DNA of 64,000 nucleotides, taken from assembly GCA_946541575.1 (NCBI GenBank), contig CAMNJQ010000065.1, positions 1-64,000 of the forward strand, written 5' to 3'. The translations under genes were made by a program, and so were the position numbers. The DNA comes from an uncultured Clostridium sp. Its GTDB lineage: Bacteria; Bacillota_I; Bacilli_A; RF39; UBA660. Position 1 is the first letter of the stretch. Each line of letters starts with the position of its first letter. Positions 52,976 through 64,000 of this stretch are shown piece by piece. The notes below the pieces were generated by a model. The model made no database searches. It was not told the origin of the DNA and was given only the letters and a program-made list of their open reading frames with translations.

Positions 52976-55900
52976 AATTCATCTTCTAATTTATCAAGTG
53001 GTTCCTCATCAACAAGTTGAGATGCTAATTCATATTCAACATTCTTATATGCCCTAACACCAGTACCTGCAGGAATAAGTTTACCAATAATAACATTTTC
53101 CTTCAATCCATGAAGTTTATCAACTTTACCTTTAATTGCAGCATCAGTTAATATTCTAGTAGTCTCTTGGAAAGATGCAGCTGATAAGAATGAATCAGTA
53201 TCAAGAGAAGCTTTAGTTATACCAAGAAGAACTGGTTTTCCAGTTGCTGGTTTCTTTCCAGCTATAATTGCTTCTTTATTACCTTCAGTAAATTCGCTAA
53301 AGCTAACAAGTCCACCTGGAATAAATTTAGTATCTCCAGCATCAACTATTCTCATCTTAGAAATCATTCTCTTAGCAATCATTTCAACGTGTTTATCAGA
53401 GATATCAACTGCTTGACTACGATAAACATGTTGTACTTCTTTTAATATATATTCCTGAGTAGTTAGAGGGTCAGTTACTGCTAATAATTCTTTTGGACTA
53501 ATTGATCCTTCAGTTAATTTATCACCAGTATTAACAACACTTCCAACTTCTACTCTTAGCTTAGCACCATAATTAGTAATATGTTCCTTAGTTTCAAGAT
53601 CATTAGTAACACTAATTTTAAATTTACCATGATCTTCATCAATCTTAGTTACTTTACCATTTATTTCTGCAATTGTAGCTTTTCCTTTAGGTATTCTTGC
53701 TTCAAATAATTCTTGAATACGTGGAAGACCTTGAGTAATATCTTCTCCACCAGCAACTCCACCAGTATGGAATGTTCTCATTGTAAGCTGAGTACCAGGT
53801 TCACCAATTGACTGAGCAGCCATAACACCAACAGCTTCTCCAACTTCAACTAAATTACCAGTAGCTAAGTTTCTACCATAACATTTTTGGCAAACTCCAT
53901 TAACTGTATTACATGTTAATGTTGTTCTTATTTCAACTTCTTCAATTCCAGCAGCAATTATCTTATCTGCAATTGATTCAGTAATTAAAGTTAATTTATC
54001 ACAAATAACTTCTTTTGTTTCTGGATTAATAACTTTCTTGTTAGTGAATCTTCCAACAATTCTATCATATAATTTTTCAATTACTTCTCCTGTTTTATCA
54101 TTAATGAATGAACTTACAACAACACCATTTTCTGTTCCGCAATCTTCTTCACGAACGATAATATCATGAGAAACATCTACTAAACGTCTTGTTAAGTATC
54201 CAGAATCTGCTGTCTTTAATGCAGTATCTGCTGATCCTTTACGAGCACCATGTGTTGATAAGAAGAATTCAGCAACTGAAAGTCCTTCTCTAAAGTTTGA
54301 AGTAATAGGTATTTCAACCGGAGTACCATCTGGTTTTGACATGATACCACGCATACCAGCTAATTGTACTAAGTGTGATGTTGAACCACGAGCCTTAGAA
54401 TGCATCATTATGAATATTGGGTTATCCATATCAGCATCAGCCTTAGCAACTAGTTCTTTTTGAACTTCAGCCTTAGCACCATCCCACGTTTCAATTACTT
54501 TATTAAATCTTTCTTCATTTGTAATTAATCCACGATTATATTGCTTATTAATTTTTTCAACCATTTTATTTGCTTCAGCAATTATTTCTTGCTTATTATC
54601 ACTAGTAACAACATCACTAATTGAAATTGTAATACCAGATATAGTTGAATATTTAAATCCTAAATCTTTCATCTTATCAAGCATTATAGAAGTCTCAGTT
54701 GTTTTATATCTTTTGAATACTTGAGCGATTACTTTTTCAAGAATTCCTTTAGCAAAAGGTTTTACTAATGGCATATTCTTAATAATCTCAGGAATATTTT
54801 CTCCTTTTTCAATAAAATACTTATTTGGAGTAATATTTTGAATATTATCATCACTTGGTTCATTAATATATGCAAATGAATCAGGTAAAATTTCATTAAA
54901 TTTAAGCTTTCCAACAGTAGTAACTAAATATTTACCTTTTTGAGTTTCAGTAAATAATTTATATTTAAACGAATCTACTGGAAGAGCAATTCTTGTATGA
55001 AGAGTAATTTCTCTTCTTTCATAAGCCATTAAAGCTTCATTAGAATTTTTAAATATTCTTCCTTCTCCAGGAAGTCCTGCTTTCTCCATAGTAATATAAT
55101 AGTTACCTAAAACCATATCTTGTGATGGAGTAACAATAGGTGATCCATCTTTTGGAGAAAGGATATTATTAGCACCAAGCATTAATAATCTTGCTTCTGC
55201 TTGAGCTTCTTCAGATAAAGGTACGTGAACGGCCATCTGGTCACCATCGAAGTCTGCATTAAATGCAGGACATACTAATGGGTGAAGACGAATAGCTTTA
55301 CCACCAATTAATACAGGTTCAAATGCTTGAATACCCAATCTATGAAGTGTAGGAGCACGGTTTAATAAAACTGGATGCTCTTTTATAACATCTTCAACAA
55401 CGTCCCATACTTTAGGATCTTTGTTATCTATTAAACGTTTAGCTGCTTTAATATTGTGAGCAATATCTCTTTCAACTAATTCATGTATAACATGTGGTTT
55501 AAATAATTCAAGAGCCATATCTTTAGGAATACCACATTGATACATTTTAAGTGATGGTCCAACAACAATAACTGAACGACCAGAATAGTCAACACGTTTT
55601 CCTAATAAGTTTTGACGGAATCTTCCTTGTTTTCCTTTTAACATACTAGAAAGTGATTTCAAAGGACGATTTCCAGCACCTGTAACACTTCTACCACGAC
55701 GACCATTGTCAAATAATGAGTCAACTGCTTCCTGTAACATACGTTTTTCATTTTGAATAATAATTCCAGGAGCATTTAAATCAATTAACTTCTTTAAACG
55801 ATTATTACGATTTATAACACGTCTATATAAATCATTCAAATCAGATGTAGCAAATCTACCACCATCTAATTGAATCATTGGTCTTAAATCAGGTGGAATT

Positions 55901-56598
55901 ACAGGAATGCAATCAAATATCATCCATTCAGGACGATTTCCTGATTTATAGAAAGAATCTAAAACATCAAGTCTTTTAACAAGACGAGTTCTTTTTTGTC
56001 CTTGAGCATTTTCAAGTTCTTTTTCTATTGTTGCTATTTCTTTTTCTAAATCAATCTTTTTAAGCAATTCTTTAATAGCTTCAGCACCCATTCCTACTTT
56101 GAATCCATCACCATATTTTTCATAATATTGACGATATTCTTTTTCAGATAATGTTTGCTTATCTTCTAAAGGTGCAATTCCTTTATCAATTACAACATAA
56201 CTAACAAAGTATAATACTTCCTCTAAGTCTCTTGGAGACATATCAAGAACTAATCCCATACGAGATGGTACACCTTTAAAATACCAAATATGAGAAACTG
56301 GAGTAGCAAGTTCAATATGACCCATACGTTCACGACGAACTTTACTACGAGTAACTTCTACTCCACATCTATCACATACAATGTTTTTATATCTTACACG
56401 TTTATATTTACCACAAGCACATTCAAAATCTTTTGTTGGTCCAAAGATCTTTTCACAGAACAATCCGTCACGTTCAGGACGAAGAGTTCTATAGTTAATT
56501 GTTTCTGGTTTTTTTACTTCACCGTATGACCAACTACGAATTTTTTCTGGAGAGGCAATTCCAATTTTTAATGCTTCAAATTTATTTACTTCTATCAT
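52966..56598 (-). CDS. rpoC: DNA-directed RNA polymerase subunit beta'
   Basis: [21 protein letters not shown] zinc finger, [16 protein letters not shown]. Confidence 0.99.
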   Translation of the reverse strand: MIEVNKFEALKIGIASPEKIRSWSYGEVKKPETINYRTLRPERDGLFCEKIFGPTKDFECACGKYKRVRYKNIVCDRCGVEVTRSKVRRERMGHIELATPVSHIWYFKGVPSRMGLVLDMSPRDLEEVLYFVSYVVIDKGIAPLEDKQTLSEKEYRQYYEKYGDGFKVGMGAEAIKELLKKIDLEKEIATIEKELENAQGQKRTRLVKRLDVLDSFYKSGNRPEWMIFDCIPVIPPDLRPMIQLDGGRFATSDLNDLYRRVINRNNRLKKLIDLNAPGIIIQNEKRMLQEAVDSLFDNGRRGRSVTGAGNRPLKSLSSMLKGKQGRFRQNLLGKRVDYSGRSVIVVGPSLKMYQCGIPKDMALELFKPHVIHELVERDIAHNIKAAKRLIDNKDPKVWDVVEDVIKEHPVLLNRAPTLHRLGIQAFEPVLIGGKAIRLHPLVCPAFNADFDGDQMAVHVPLSEEAQAEARLLMLGANNILSPKDGSPIVTPSQDMVLGNYYITMEKAGLPGEGRIFKNSNEALMAYERREITLHTRIALPVDSFKYKLFTETQKGKYLVTTVGKLKFNEILPDSFAYINEPSDDNIQNITPNKYFIEKGENIPEIIKNMPLVKPFAKGILEKVIAQVFKRYKTTETSIMLDKMKDLGFKYSTISGITISISDVVTSDNKQEIIAEANKMVEKINKQYNRGLITNEERFNKVIETWDGAKAEVQKELVAKADADMDNPIFIMMHSKARGSTSHLVQLAGMRGIMSKPDGTPVEIPITSNFREGLSVAEFFLSTHGARKGSADTALKTADSGYLTRRLVDVSHDIIVREEDCGTENGVVVSSFINDKTGEVIEKLYDRIVGRFTNKKVINPETKEVICDKLTLITESIADKIIAAGIEEVEIRTTLTCNTVNGVCQKCYGRNLATGNLVEVGEAVGVMAAQSIGEPGTQLTMRTFHTGGVAGGEDITQGLPRIQELFEARIPKGKATIAEINGKVTKIDEDHGKFKISVTNDLETKEHITNYGAKLRVEVGSVVNTGDKLTEGSISPKELLAVTDPLTTQEYILKEVQHVYRSQAVDISDKHVEMIAKRMISKMRIVDAGDTKFIPGGLVSFSEFTEGNKEAIIAGKKPATGKPVLLGITKASLDTDSFLSAASFQETTRILTDAAIKGKVDKLHGLKENVIIGKLIPAGTGVRAYKNVEYELASQLVDEEPLDKLEDELME

Positions 56599-59500
56599 TA
56601 TTCATCCTCTCCTTCCATAAAATCGTTTTCATATGCTTCATTAAATTCTTTATCTATTTCATCATCTGATAACTCATCATCATCATCTGAATCATCAACT
56701 TCATATCCATCATCTGGATCACTTGGAGGTGGAAGTGGTATATCATCACCTGTAGAAGGAGCAAGTTGTTCTAATTCTTCTTTATCTTCTTCTTCTTCCA
56801 TTTCTTTTAATCCAACAACTTCATTCTTGTCATTAACAATACTAATATCAAGTCCTAAAGCTTGGAATTCTTTCATTAATACTCTAAAGCTTTCTGGAAC
56901 ACCAGCTTGATTTACTTCTTGTCCTTTTATCAAAGCTTCATATACTTTAACACGACCGATAATATCGTCAGATTTATAAGTAATAACTTCTTGTAATGTA
57001 TGTGCAGCACCATAAGCTTCTAGAGCCCATACTTCCATTTCACCAAATCTTTGTCCACCAAATTGTGCTTTACCACCAAGAGGTTGTTGAGTAACCATAG
57101 AGTATGGTCCAGTTGAACGTGCATGTAACTTATCATCTACCATGTGATGTAATTTAATCATATACATAACACCAACAGTTATTCTATTATCAAATGGTTC
57201 TCCAGTTCTTCCATCATATAATGTATATTTTCCATCTGGAGCCATTCCTGCTTCCTTCATCATTTCAGAAATATCTTCTGTCTTAGCACCATCAAATACA
57301 GGAGTAGCAACATAAACACCAAGTTCTTTTGCAGCCATACCTAAATGCATTTCAAGTACTTGACCTATATTCATACGAGATGGAACTCCTTGTGGGTTAA
57401 GCATAATATCAACAGTTCTACCATCTGGTAAATATGGCATATCTTCTTCTGGAAGTACAAGTGAAATAACACCTTTGTTACCATGACGTCCAGACATCTT
57501 ATCTCCAACTTGAATCTTTCTCTTTTGAGCAATATATACACGAATTACTTTAGATACTCCAGCAGGTAATTCATCGTTATCTTTTCTTGAGAATACTTTA
57601 ACATCATGAACAATACCATCTCCACCATGTGGTACACGTAAAGAAGTATCACGAACTTCACGAGTCTTTTCTCCAAATATTGCATGTAATAATTTTTCTT
57701 CTGAAGTAAGTTCAGCCATTCCCTTTGGAGTTACTTTACCAACAAGAATATCTCCTTCTTTTACTTCAGTACCAACTATTACAATACCATTTTCATCAAG
57801 ATTCTTTCTTGCTTCTTCTGAAACATTAGGAATATCACGAGTTATCTCTTCTGGTCCTAATTTAGTTTCACGACATTGCATTTCAAAGTCTTCCAAATGA
57901 ATACCAGTATACACATCATTTTTAACTAATTTTTCATTTAAGATAACAGCATCCTCGTAGTTATAACCATTAAATGTCATAAATGCTACTACAACATTTT
58001 TACCAAGAGCTAATTCTCCTTGATCAGTAGATGGTCCATCTGCTAAAACAGAACCACGACTTACTTTATCTCCAACTTTAACAATAGGTCTTTGATGTTG
58101 ACAAGTACCTGCATTTGATAATTCAAAATTAGATAAATGATATTCATCTTTACCAGTTTTATTTTTTACTACAATACGTCTTGCATCAACATATTCTACA
58201 ATTCCATCAGCTTTTGCAAGAACTTCTACACCAGAATCACGTGCTGCAACATATTCAACACCTGTACCTACAAATGGTGCTTCAGCCTTTAACAATGGAA
58301 CTGATTGACGTTGCATGTTAGCACCCATCAATGCACGAGTTGCATCATCGTGTTCAAGGAATGGGATACAACTTGTTGTAACTGCAACAACTTGTTGTGG
58401 AGAAACGTCAACATAATCAACTTGTTCTGGTTTAACAAGTAAATTCTCTCCACGGAATCTAGCTGGAACAACTTCATCAGTCATTATGTTGTTCTCATCA
58501 ACAGTAACAGTAGCAATAGAAATCATAACATCTGATTCTTGATCAGCAGTTAAATATTCTATCTCATCTGTTAATTTCTTATTAATTACTTTTCTATATG
58601 GAGTCATTATAAATCCATAATCATCAATCTTTGCATAACTAGCTAAAGAAGTGATTAATCCTATGTTTTGTCCTTCTGGTGACTCAATTGGACATATTCT
58701 TCCATAGTGAGATTCATTAACGTCACGAACTTCCATACCTGCTCTATCACGTGATAATCCACCTGGACCTAAAGCAGATAAACGTCTTTTATTTGTTAAT
58801 TCTGCAATTGGGTTTGTTTGATCCATAAATTGAGACAATTGGCTTGAGCCAAAGAACTCTTTCATTGCAGCTGTAATAGGTCTAATATTAATTAAAGTCT
58901 TAGGAGTTACTTCTTCCATTTCTTGAGTAGTCATTCTTTCACGAATAACTCTTTCCATACGAGAAACACCAATTCTAAATTGATTTTGTAAAAGTTCTCC
59001 AACTTGTCTTACACGACGATTTCCTAAATGGTCAATTTCATCGAAATTACCAAATCCATGTAATAAATTTAAATAATATGAAACAGAAGCGAAAACATCA
59101 GAAATAGTCAAACGTTTAACATCAATTGATTGATCATTACCAATTAAAGTAAATACTTCTTTTTTATTGTTTGGATTATAAATCTTAATAGTTTGTACTT
59201 TATTATAAGTATCTAATTCTTCATTAATTTTAATTTCTACTAAGTTATATCCATCAGCAAAAATTTCTTTTAATCTATTAAATACATCTTTATCTATAAC
59301 AGTACCTTTAGAAAATACAACTTCTCCATCAACTTTAATATCTTCTGCTAAAGTTTGATTTAAAACTCTATCTAATACATTTAGTTTACGATTAAATTTA
59401 TAACGACCAACTTTAGCCAAATCATACCTAAATTCATCAAAAAATCTAGTAATTATTTGGTTCTTAGAAGAATCCAAAGTAGATGGTTCTCCTGGTCTTA

Positions 59501-60218
59501 ATTTTTCGTATATTTCAATTAATGCTTCATCAGTATTTCTAGTAGAATCTTTTGATAAAGTATTTTCAATATATTCATCTTTACCAAATAAATTTAATAT
59601 TTCTTCATCACTAGAAAGTCCAAAAGCACGCAAAAGAGTAGTAAGAGGAACTTTTCTAGTTCTGTCAATTCTTACATACAAAACATCCCTGGCATCTGTT
59701 TCAAACTCTAACCAAGTACCTCTTGTCGGAATAATTTGTGAAGTAATACTACTTCTTCCATTTTTATCAACTTCTCTATTAAAATAAACACTAGGAGATC
59801 TAACTAATTGAGATACAATAACACGTTCTGCACCATTAATTACAAAAGATCCACTATCTGTCATTATAGGCATGTCACCTAAAAATATTTCTTGTTCTTT
59901 AACTTCACCAGTTTCATGATTGAATAATCTAACTTCAACCTTAAGTGGTGCAGCAAAAGTTGTTTCTCTATCCTTACTTTGCCTAATACTATATCTAGGT
60001 TCATCAAAATGATAATCACCAAATTCTAGAGATAAAGTACCAGAAAAGTTTTCAACAGGGAATAAATCATCAAAAACTTCTTTAATACCAGTTTCAATAA
60101 ACCACTGATATGACTTCTTTTGAATTTCTAACAAATCTGTTAATTCATAAGTATTTCTAATTCTAGAAAAACTTCTTCTTTGTCTGTGTTCACCACAGTT
60201 AATAATCTTATATGCCAC
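56598..60218 (-). CDS. rpoB: DNA-directed RNA polymerase subunit beta
   Basis: [37 protein letters not shown] and full-length sequence. Confidence 0.99.
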   Translation of the reverse strand: MAYKIINCGEHRQRRSFSRIRNTYELTDLLEIQKKSYQWFIETGIKEVFDDLFPVENFSGTLSLEFGDYHFDEPRYSIRQSKDRETTFAAPLKVEVRLFNHETGEVKEQEIFLGDMPIMTDSGSFVINGAERVIVSQLVRSPSVYFNREVDKNGRSSITSQIIPTRGTWLEFETDARDVLYVRIDRTRKVPLTTLLRAFGLSSDEEILNLFGKDEYIENTLSKDSTRNTDEALIEIYEKLRPGEPSTLDSSKNQIITRFFDEFRYDLAKVGRYKFNRKLNVLDRVLNQTLAEDIKVDGEVVFSKGTVIDKDVFNRLKEIFADGYNLVEIKINEELDTYNKVQTIKIYNPNNKKEVFTLIGNDQSIDVKRLTISDVFASVSYYLNLLHGFGNFDEIDHLGNRRVRQVGELLQNQFRIGVSRMERVIRERMTTQEMEEVTPKTLINIRPITAAMKEFFGSSQLSQFMDQTNPIAELTNKRRLSALGPGGLSRDRAGMEVRDVNESHYGRICPIESPEGQNIGLITSLASYAKIDDYGFIMTPYRKVINKKLTDEIEYLTADQESDVMISIATVTVDENNIMTDEVVPARFRGENLLVKPEQVDYVDVSPQQVVAVTTSCIPFLEHDDATRALMGANMQRQSVPLLKAEAPFVGTGVEYVAARDSGVEVLAKADGIVEYVDARRIVVKNKTGKDEYHLSNFELSNAGTCQHQRPIVKVGDKVSRGSVLADGPSTDQGELALGKNVVVAFMTFNGYNYEDAVILNEKLVKNDVYTGIHLEDFEMQCRETKLGPEEITRDIPNVSEEARKNLDENGIVIVGTEVKEGDILVGKVTPKGMAELTSEEKLLHAIFGEKTREVRDTSLRVPHGGDGIVHDVKVFSRKDNDELPAGVSKVIRVYIAQKRKIQVGDKMSGRHGNKGVISLVLPEEDMPYLPDGRTVDIMLNPQGVPSRMNIGQVLEMHLGMAAKELGVYVATPVFDGAKTEDISEMMKEAGMAPDGKYTLYDGRTGEPFDNRITVGVMYMIKLHHMVDDKLHARSTGPYSMVTQQPLGGKAQFGGQRFGEMEVWALEAYGAAHTLQEVITYKSDDIIGRVKVYEALIKGQEVNQAGVPESFRVLMKEFQALGLDISIVNDKNEVVGLKEMEEEEDKEELEQLAPSTGDDIPLPPPSDPDDGYEVDDSDDDDELSDDEIDKEFNEAYENDFMEGEDE

Positions 60219-60315
60219 TAAAAATTCACCCCTATTACAATAATTTTACAAAGAACAAAATAGCCCAATCTAATACGTAGCCAATTTATATTATTAACAC
60301 ATAAAACGCAAGATG

Positions 60316-60909
60316 TCAACGAGAAAAACACTTAATTACAAAAAAACCTTTTTCCTTTGCAATTATTTCACAATTATATATATCGGATATATCTCTAATT
60401 GCCGTTTTTGCTCCATGATCTTTTCTCATTACAAAATATAGTTCACCTCTTTCACTTAAATGCTCTTTTGCTTCACGCAACATCTTATATACTATTTCTT
60501 TTCCAGCCCTAATCGGAGGATTAGTAATAATATAATCATATTTTTTGTTACTATCAATAGCACTATAACAATCGCTTTCAAAATAATTAATATTACTTAC
60601 TTTATTAAGCTTAATATTCATTTCAAATAAATGTAATGCCCTTTTATTAACATCAACTGCATCAAAATTAGCATCAGTAAGTTTAGAAAGAATAATACTT
60701 ACAACACCATAACCGCATCCAAGATCTAGAACATTACCGCTAATCTTACTAATAGGTAAATTTTCTAAAAGAAGTCTAGTTCCAAAATCCAATTTTTCTT
60801 TTGAAAATACACCATTATCTGTTCTAAACTTAAATTCCGTACCAAAAATATATGTACTAAATTCTTCAATGTTACTAGGTAAATTAACATTTTCAAAATA
60901 TTGAGCCAT
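60316..60909 (-). CDS. Class I SAM-dependent rRNA methyltransferase, RsmC/YbxB-like
   Basis: VLDLGCGYGVVSIILSK, DYIITNPPIRAGKE; located between rplL and rpoB as in B. subtilis; start set to MAQYFENVN. Confidence 0.9.
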   Translation of the reverse strand: MAQYFENVNLPSNIEEFSTYIFGTEFKFRTDNGVFSKEKLDFGTRLLLENLPISKISGNVLDLGCGYGVVSIILSKLTDANFDAVDVNKRALHLFEMNIKLNKVSNINYFESDCYSAIDSNKKYDYIITNPPIRAGKEIVYKMLREAKEHLSERGELYFVMRKDHGAKTAIRDISDIYNCEIIAKEKGFFVIKCFSR

Positions 60910-60922
60910 TATATCACCTTTC

Positions 60923-60964
60923 AAAAAAAAGAAGAGTTAACTACAAAAATAATATAGTTAACTC
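60923..60964 (-). terminator. Intrinsic terminator in the 5' leader of the rsmC-like gene
   Basis: gagttaacta-N11-tagttaactc perfect 10-bp stem followed on minus by ttcttttttttt, just upstream of the RBS. Confidence 0.8.
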
Positions 60965-60977
60965 CTTTCATACGCTT

Positions 60978-61006
60978 ATACTACAATAAAAAAATAGTTT
61001 TTTCAA
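60978..61006 (-). promoter_or_regulatory. Candidate sigma-A promoter driving a short terminated leader RNA
   Basis: TTGAAA - 17 nt - TAGTAT on the minus strand, immediately upstream of the terminator hairpin. Confidence 0.55.
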
Positions 61007-61082
61007 GTTGTTTTCACAAAAATATTAGCAATTATACGTAAAATACCAATCAATAATAAAAATCCAATTAATACATTATTAC

Positions 61083-61119
61083 AAAAAAAGAGTAAATTAC
61101 TTAACATAATTTACTCTTT
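61083..61119 (-). terminator. Terminator after rplL
   Basis: aaagagtaaatta-N7-taatttactcttt 13-bp perfect stem, A tract on plus strand. Confidence 0.85.
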
Positions 61120-61143
61120 AATTACAGAATTGTTAATATATAA

Positions 61144-61518
61144 CTATTTAACTTCTACTTCTGCTCCAGCTTCTTCTAATTTAGCTTTAATTTCTTCAGC
61201 TTCAGCAACTGGAATATTTTCTTTAATAGCTCCACCGTTATCAGCGATAGCTTTAGAATCAGCAAGTCCTAATCCAGTAATTTCTTTAATTACTTTAATT
61301 ACATTAATTTTTGCAGCTCCTGCATTTACTAATGTAACTGTTACTTGACTTGGTCCTTCATCAGCTGCAGCTGCTGGTCCAGCAACTGGTGCTGCTACTG
61401 CTACTGAACTTGGATCTACTCCAAATTCTTCTTTCATAGCGTCTACTAATTCTTTAATTTCTAATAGACTCATTTCTTTTAAACTTTCAATAAAGCTTTC
61501 TTTAGTTAATTTTGCCAT
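61144..61518 (-). CDS. rplL: 50S ribosomal protein L7/L12
   Basis: LLEIKELVDAMKEEFGVDPSS...ITGLGLADSKAIADNGG...KLEEAGAEVEVK. Confidence 0.98.
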   Translation of the reverse strand: MAKLTKESFIESLKEMSLLEIKELVDAMKEEFGVDPSSVAVAAPVAGPAAAADEGPSQVTVTLVNAGAAKINVIKVIKEITGLGLADSKAIADNGGAIKENIPVAEAEEIKAKLEEAGAEVEVK

Positions 61519-61537
61519 TTTTAAAATCCTCCCTTAA

Positions 61538-62032
61538 TTAATTTTCTTCCTTTTGTTTAGCATATAAATCTAAACATATTGATAAGTCTTTTGGAATTCC
61601 CATCATACCAGCTGCAAGCATAGTAAGTAGTCCTTCTCTTGATGGAATTGTTGCAAGTTCTGCAAGTTTTGATTGATCAGTTACTTCACCATCAACTATT
61701 CCAACTTTTAATGTTACAACATCATGTGTCTTTGCAAATTCAGCAACTGCCTTAATTGGTGCAACTGAATCAGTTCCATATGCTAATGCACTAGATCCAT
61801 TCAAATGATCATTTAAGTCAAACTTTAAATCATTAAAAGCTCTAGCCATTAAAGTATTTTTATATACTTTATAATCAGAACCAGATTCTCTTAAAGATTT
61901 TCTTAACTTCTTAGTATCTTCATCTGTTAAACCAGTGTAAGTAAAAATTACAACTGATGCAGAATCTTGAACTTTAGATTTAATTTCATCAATTACTTCT
62001 TGCTTCTTTGCTAAGATTTTCTCACTTGCCAT
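61538..62032 (-). CDS. rplJ: 50S ribosomal protein L10
   Basis: TYTGLTDEDTKKLRKSLRESGSDYKVYKNTLMARAF. Confidence 0.97.
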   Translation of the reverse strand: MASEKILAKKQEVIDEIKSKVQDSASVVIFTYTGLTDEDTKKLRKSLRESGSDYKVYKNTLMARAFNDLKFDLNDHLNGSSALAYGTDSVAPIKAVAEFAKTHDVVTLKVGIVDGEVTDQSKLAELATIPSREGLLTMLAAGMMGIPKDLSICLDLYAKQKEEN

Positions 62033-62068
62033 AAGAATCCTCCTCTATATTTTAATTTATTGGAGCTA

Positions 62069-62165
62069 TAAAAAATCTCTATGCCAAAGGACATAGAGAC
62101 ATTCAAAACAAAGTCTATATTAGTCCTCGGTAGGATTTACTAACAACCTACTGTCTATGGCACCA
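62069..62165 (-). promoter_or_regulatory. Ribosomal protein L10 leader with terminator-attenuator
   Basis: Structured rplA-rplJ intergenic; minus strand tctctatg-tcctttgg-catagaga-ttttt terminator upstream of rplJ, as in L10 leaders. Confidence 0.8.
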
Positions 62166-62196
62166 ACAAATTAATTGTATTATATTACAACATCTA

Positions 62197-62895
62197 CTAA
62201 ATGTCAAAAGAATTTGAAATAATTTTAATTCCAGGACCCATAGTAGTTGCTATTGAAATATTTTTTACGTAATCACCTTTTACTGTAGAAGGTTTAGCTT
62301 TAATTAATACATTCATAAATGCATCTAAGTTTTCAACTAATTGTTCTTCAGTAAAATTAGTATTACCAATTATACCATGAATATTTCCAAAACTATCTGT
62401 TCTATATTCAACACGTCCAGCTTTAACATCATTTACTGCTTTAGTTACGTCAGTAGTAACTGTTCCAGTTTTAGGGTTAGGCATTAATCCCTTTGGTCCT
62501 AAAACCTTACCTAATTTACCAAGAAGTGGCATCATATCAGGTGTTGCAATCATAACATCAAAATCAAACCAGTTTTCTTTTTCAATTTTTTCAAGCATAT
62601 CTGTATCACCAACGAAATCAGCACCAGCTTCACGAGCTTTAGTAGCATTTTCTCCCTTAGCAATAACTAATACTTTCTTTGATTTACCAGTTCCATGTGG
62701 TAATACAATTGCTCCTCTTAATTGCTGATCAGACTTTTTAGTATCAAGATTTAATCTAACAGCTAATTCAACAGAAGCAACAAATTTACTAGTTGATGTT
62801 TCTTTTGCTAATTTTACAGCTTCTTCTTTAGTATAAGCTTTACCTTTTTCAAGTTTATTTAAAGCTTCAACGTATTTTTTACCTCTTTTTCTCAT
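62197..62895 (-). CDS. rplA: 50S ribosomal protein L1
   Basis: [40 protein letters not shown]. Confidence 0.98.
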   Translation of the reverse strand: MRKRGKKYVEALNKLEKGKAYTKEEAVKLAKETSTSKFVASVELAVRLNLDTKKSDQQLRGAIVLPHGTGKSKKVLVIAKGENATKAREAGADFVGDTDMLEKIEKENWFDFDVMIATPDMMPLLGKLGKVLGPKGLMPNPKTGTVTTDVTKAVNDVKAGRVEYRTDSFGNIHGIIGNTNFTEEQLVENLDAFMNVLIKAKPSTVKGDYVKNISIATTMGPGIKIISNSFDI

Positions 62896-62908
62896 TATTT
62901 TTCCTCCT

Positions 62909-62978
62909 TATGTGGTATAGCGGATAAAAGCGAGTGACGAAATAACGTCACATTCCTCCCACATAGGTATAAACCTAT
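62909..62978 (-). promoter_or_regulatory. Structured rplK-rplA intergenic RNA (candidate L1-binding site)
   Basis: Minus strand: TATGTGG...CCACATA outer pairing enclosing GTGACG-ttattt-CGTCAC hairpin; upstream ATAGGT-ttat-ACCTAT hairpin. Confidence 0.5.
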
Positions 62979-62992
62979 ATGTTATTAATTTA

Positions 62993-63418
62993 CTATTCTT
63001 TTATAGTAACACCCATATTACGGGCAGTACCTTCAACTATTTTCATAGCTTCTTCAACTGTATAACAGTTTAAGTCAGGTAATTTTATTTCAGCAATTTC
63101 TTTTAATTGATCCTTAGTAAGAGATCCAACTGTTTCTTGAGATCCTTTAGTAGATCCTTTTTGAATTTTAGCAAATTTCTTAACTAAGAATGGTGTAGGT
63201 GGAGTTTTAACTACAAAATCAAAACTTCTATCATCATAGATTGTAATTTCAACTGGTAAAACATCTCCCATTTTATCTTTAGTTGCATCATTATACTTAG
63301 TACAAAAATCTTGTAAATTAATTCCTGCAGGTCCTAAAACAGTTCCAACTGGTGGAGCTGGTGTAGCTTTTCCTGCTTGAATTTGCAACTTAACTTTTTT
63401 AACAACTTCCTTTGCCAC
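62993..63418 (-). CDS. rplK: 50S ribosomal protein L11
   Basis: LQIQAGKATPAPPVGTVLGPAGIN; GTG start at 63418 placed 7 nt after aggaggtg. Confidence 0.97.
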   Translation of the reverse strand: MAKEVVKKVKLQIQAGKATPAPPVGTVLGPAGINLQDFCTKYNDATKDKMGDVLPVEITIYDDRSFDFVVKTPPTPFLVKKFAKIQKGSTKGSQETVGSLTKDQLKEIAEIKLPDLNCYTVEEAMKIVEGTARNMGVTIKE

Positions 63419-63451
63419 GAAAAACACCTCCTATATTTTTTAGTTTTCGCG

Positions 63452-63505
63452 AGTGGTCCAAATAGCACTCTTTTTTTGCGCATATGCGCTTTTTCGCTTC
63501 CCACT
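63452..63505 (-). promoter_or_regulatory. Structured rplK leader (candidate L1-binding site)
   Basis: Minus strand AGTGGGAAGCG...CCACT outer pairing enclosing the perfect palindrome gcgcatatgcgc. Confidence 0.5.
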
Positions 63506-63572
63506 AATTAATCTATATAATTAAATATAGCGATTTGATAATATCACTAAATTCATTATTTTGCAAGCATTT

Positions 63573-64000
63573 TTAATCTTTAGCAATTTCAATTTGTGAT
63601 AATTCTGCTTCAACTGCAGTTTCAAGTCCAAATATATCTACATTTAATTCTAATTTTTGACTTGGTAAATCTATTGAAGTAATTACACCATACATTCCTG
63701 CAAGAGCACCAGAAATAATTTTAACTTTTGTACCAACTTGTAATTCTTTATCGACATCAAGTCTACTAATACCCATATTTTTAAGAATATTATCTACTTC
63801 TTGTGGTTGTAATGGAGTAGGTTTAGCTCCTTTACCACTTGATCCAATAAATCCTGTTACTCCAGGCGTATTACGAACAACAAACCAAGCTTCATCACTC
63901 ATTACCATTTCAATTAAAACATAACCTGGAAACATCTTTTTAACTTTTTCTTTAGTTACTCCATCCTTTTCCTCAACAACTTTTTGTTCAGGTACAACAA
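63573..64000 (-). CDS. nusG: Transcription termination/antitermination protein NusG (N-terminus beyond window)
   Basis: KKMFPGYVLIEMVMSDEAWFVVRNTPGVTGFIGS, KOW domain; frame stays open to position 64000. Confidence 0.96.
   Translation of the reverse strand, partial: VVPEQKVVEEKDGVTKEKVKKMFPGYVLIEMVMSDEAWFVVRNTPGVTGFIGSSGKGAKPTPLQPQEVDNILKNMGISRLDVDKELQVGTKVKIISGALAGMYGVITSIDLPSQKLELNVDIFGLETAVEAELSQIEIAKD

Noticed and set aside
1-64000. CRISPR array, prophage, rRNA operon, tRNA genes or intact transposon
   Set aside because: None recognised on either strand; the only tRNA-like element is the tmRNA and the only transposase trace is the TnpA fragment.
1-64000. UGA-as-tryptophan recoding (suggested by Mollicutes-like features)
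   Set aside because: Trp residues that I checked are encoded by TGG, and core genes read through with the standard code.

Overview
Very AT-rich bacterial chromosome segment, probably from a low-GC Firmicute (Bacilli or Mollicutes-adjacent). This placement is inferred from synteny and protein character only. Nearly all genes are on the minus strand. Core blocks include: nusG(partial)-rplK-rplA-rplJ-rplL-rsmC-like-rpoB-rpoC; rpsL-rpsG-fusA-tuf; secG-rnr-smpB-ssrA(tmRNA); mrnC-rlmB-sigH-like-whiA; gap-pgk-tpi and gpmI; spo0A; clpP; murD; femX-like; mscL; dinB. Accessory content includes: (i) a TelA / XpaC-like / vWA-solute-binding / solute-binding cluster followed by a SpoVK/CbbX-like AAA+ gene, next to spo0A; (ii) an ABC-exporter-like protein whose nucleotide-binding domain has lost several catalytic motifs, packed with a transglutaminase-like gene; (iii) two tandem BspA/LRR-like surface proteins and a 1898-aa Cna-B-repeat surface protein lying between rpoBC and the str operon; (iv) a decayed IS200/IS605 TnpA C-terminal fragment next to the tmRNA gene; (v) candidate RNA regulatory elements in front of rplK, rplA, rplJ and the rsmC-like gene. 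No CRISPR array, rRNA operon or intact mobile element was seen. All homology calls come from reading sequence motifs, with no database search.
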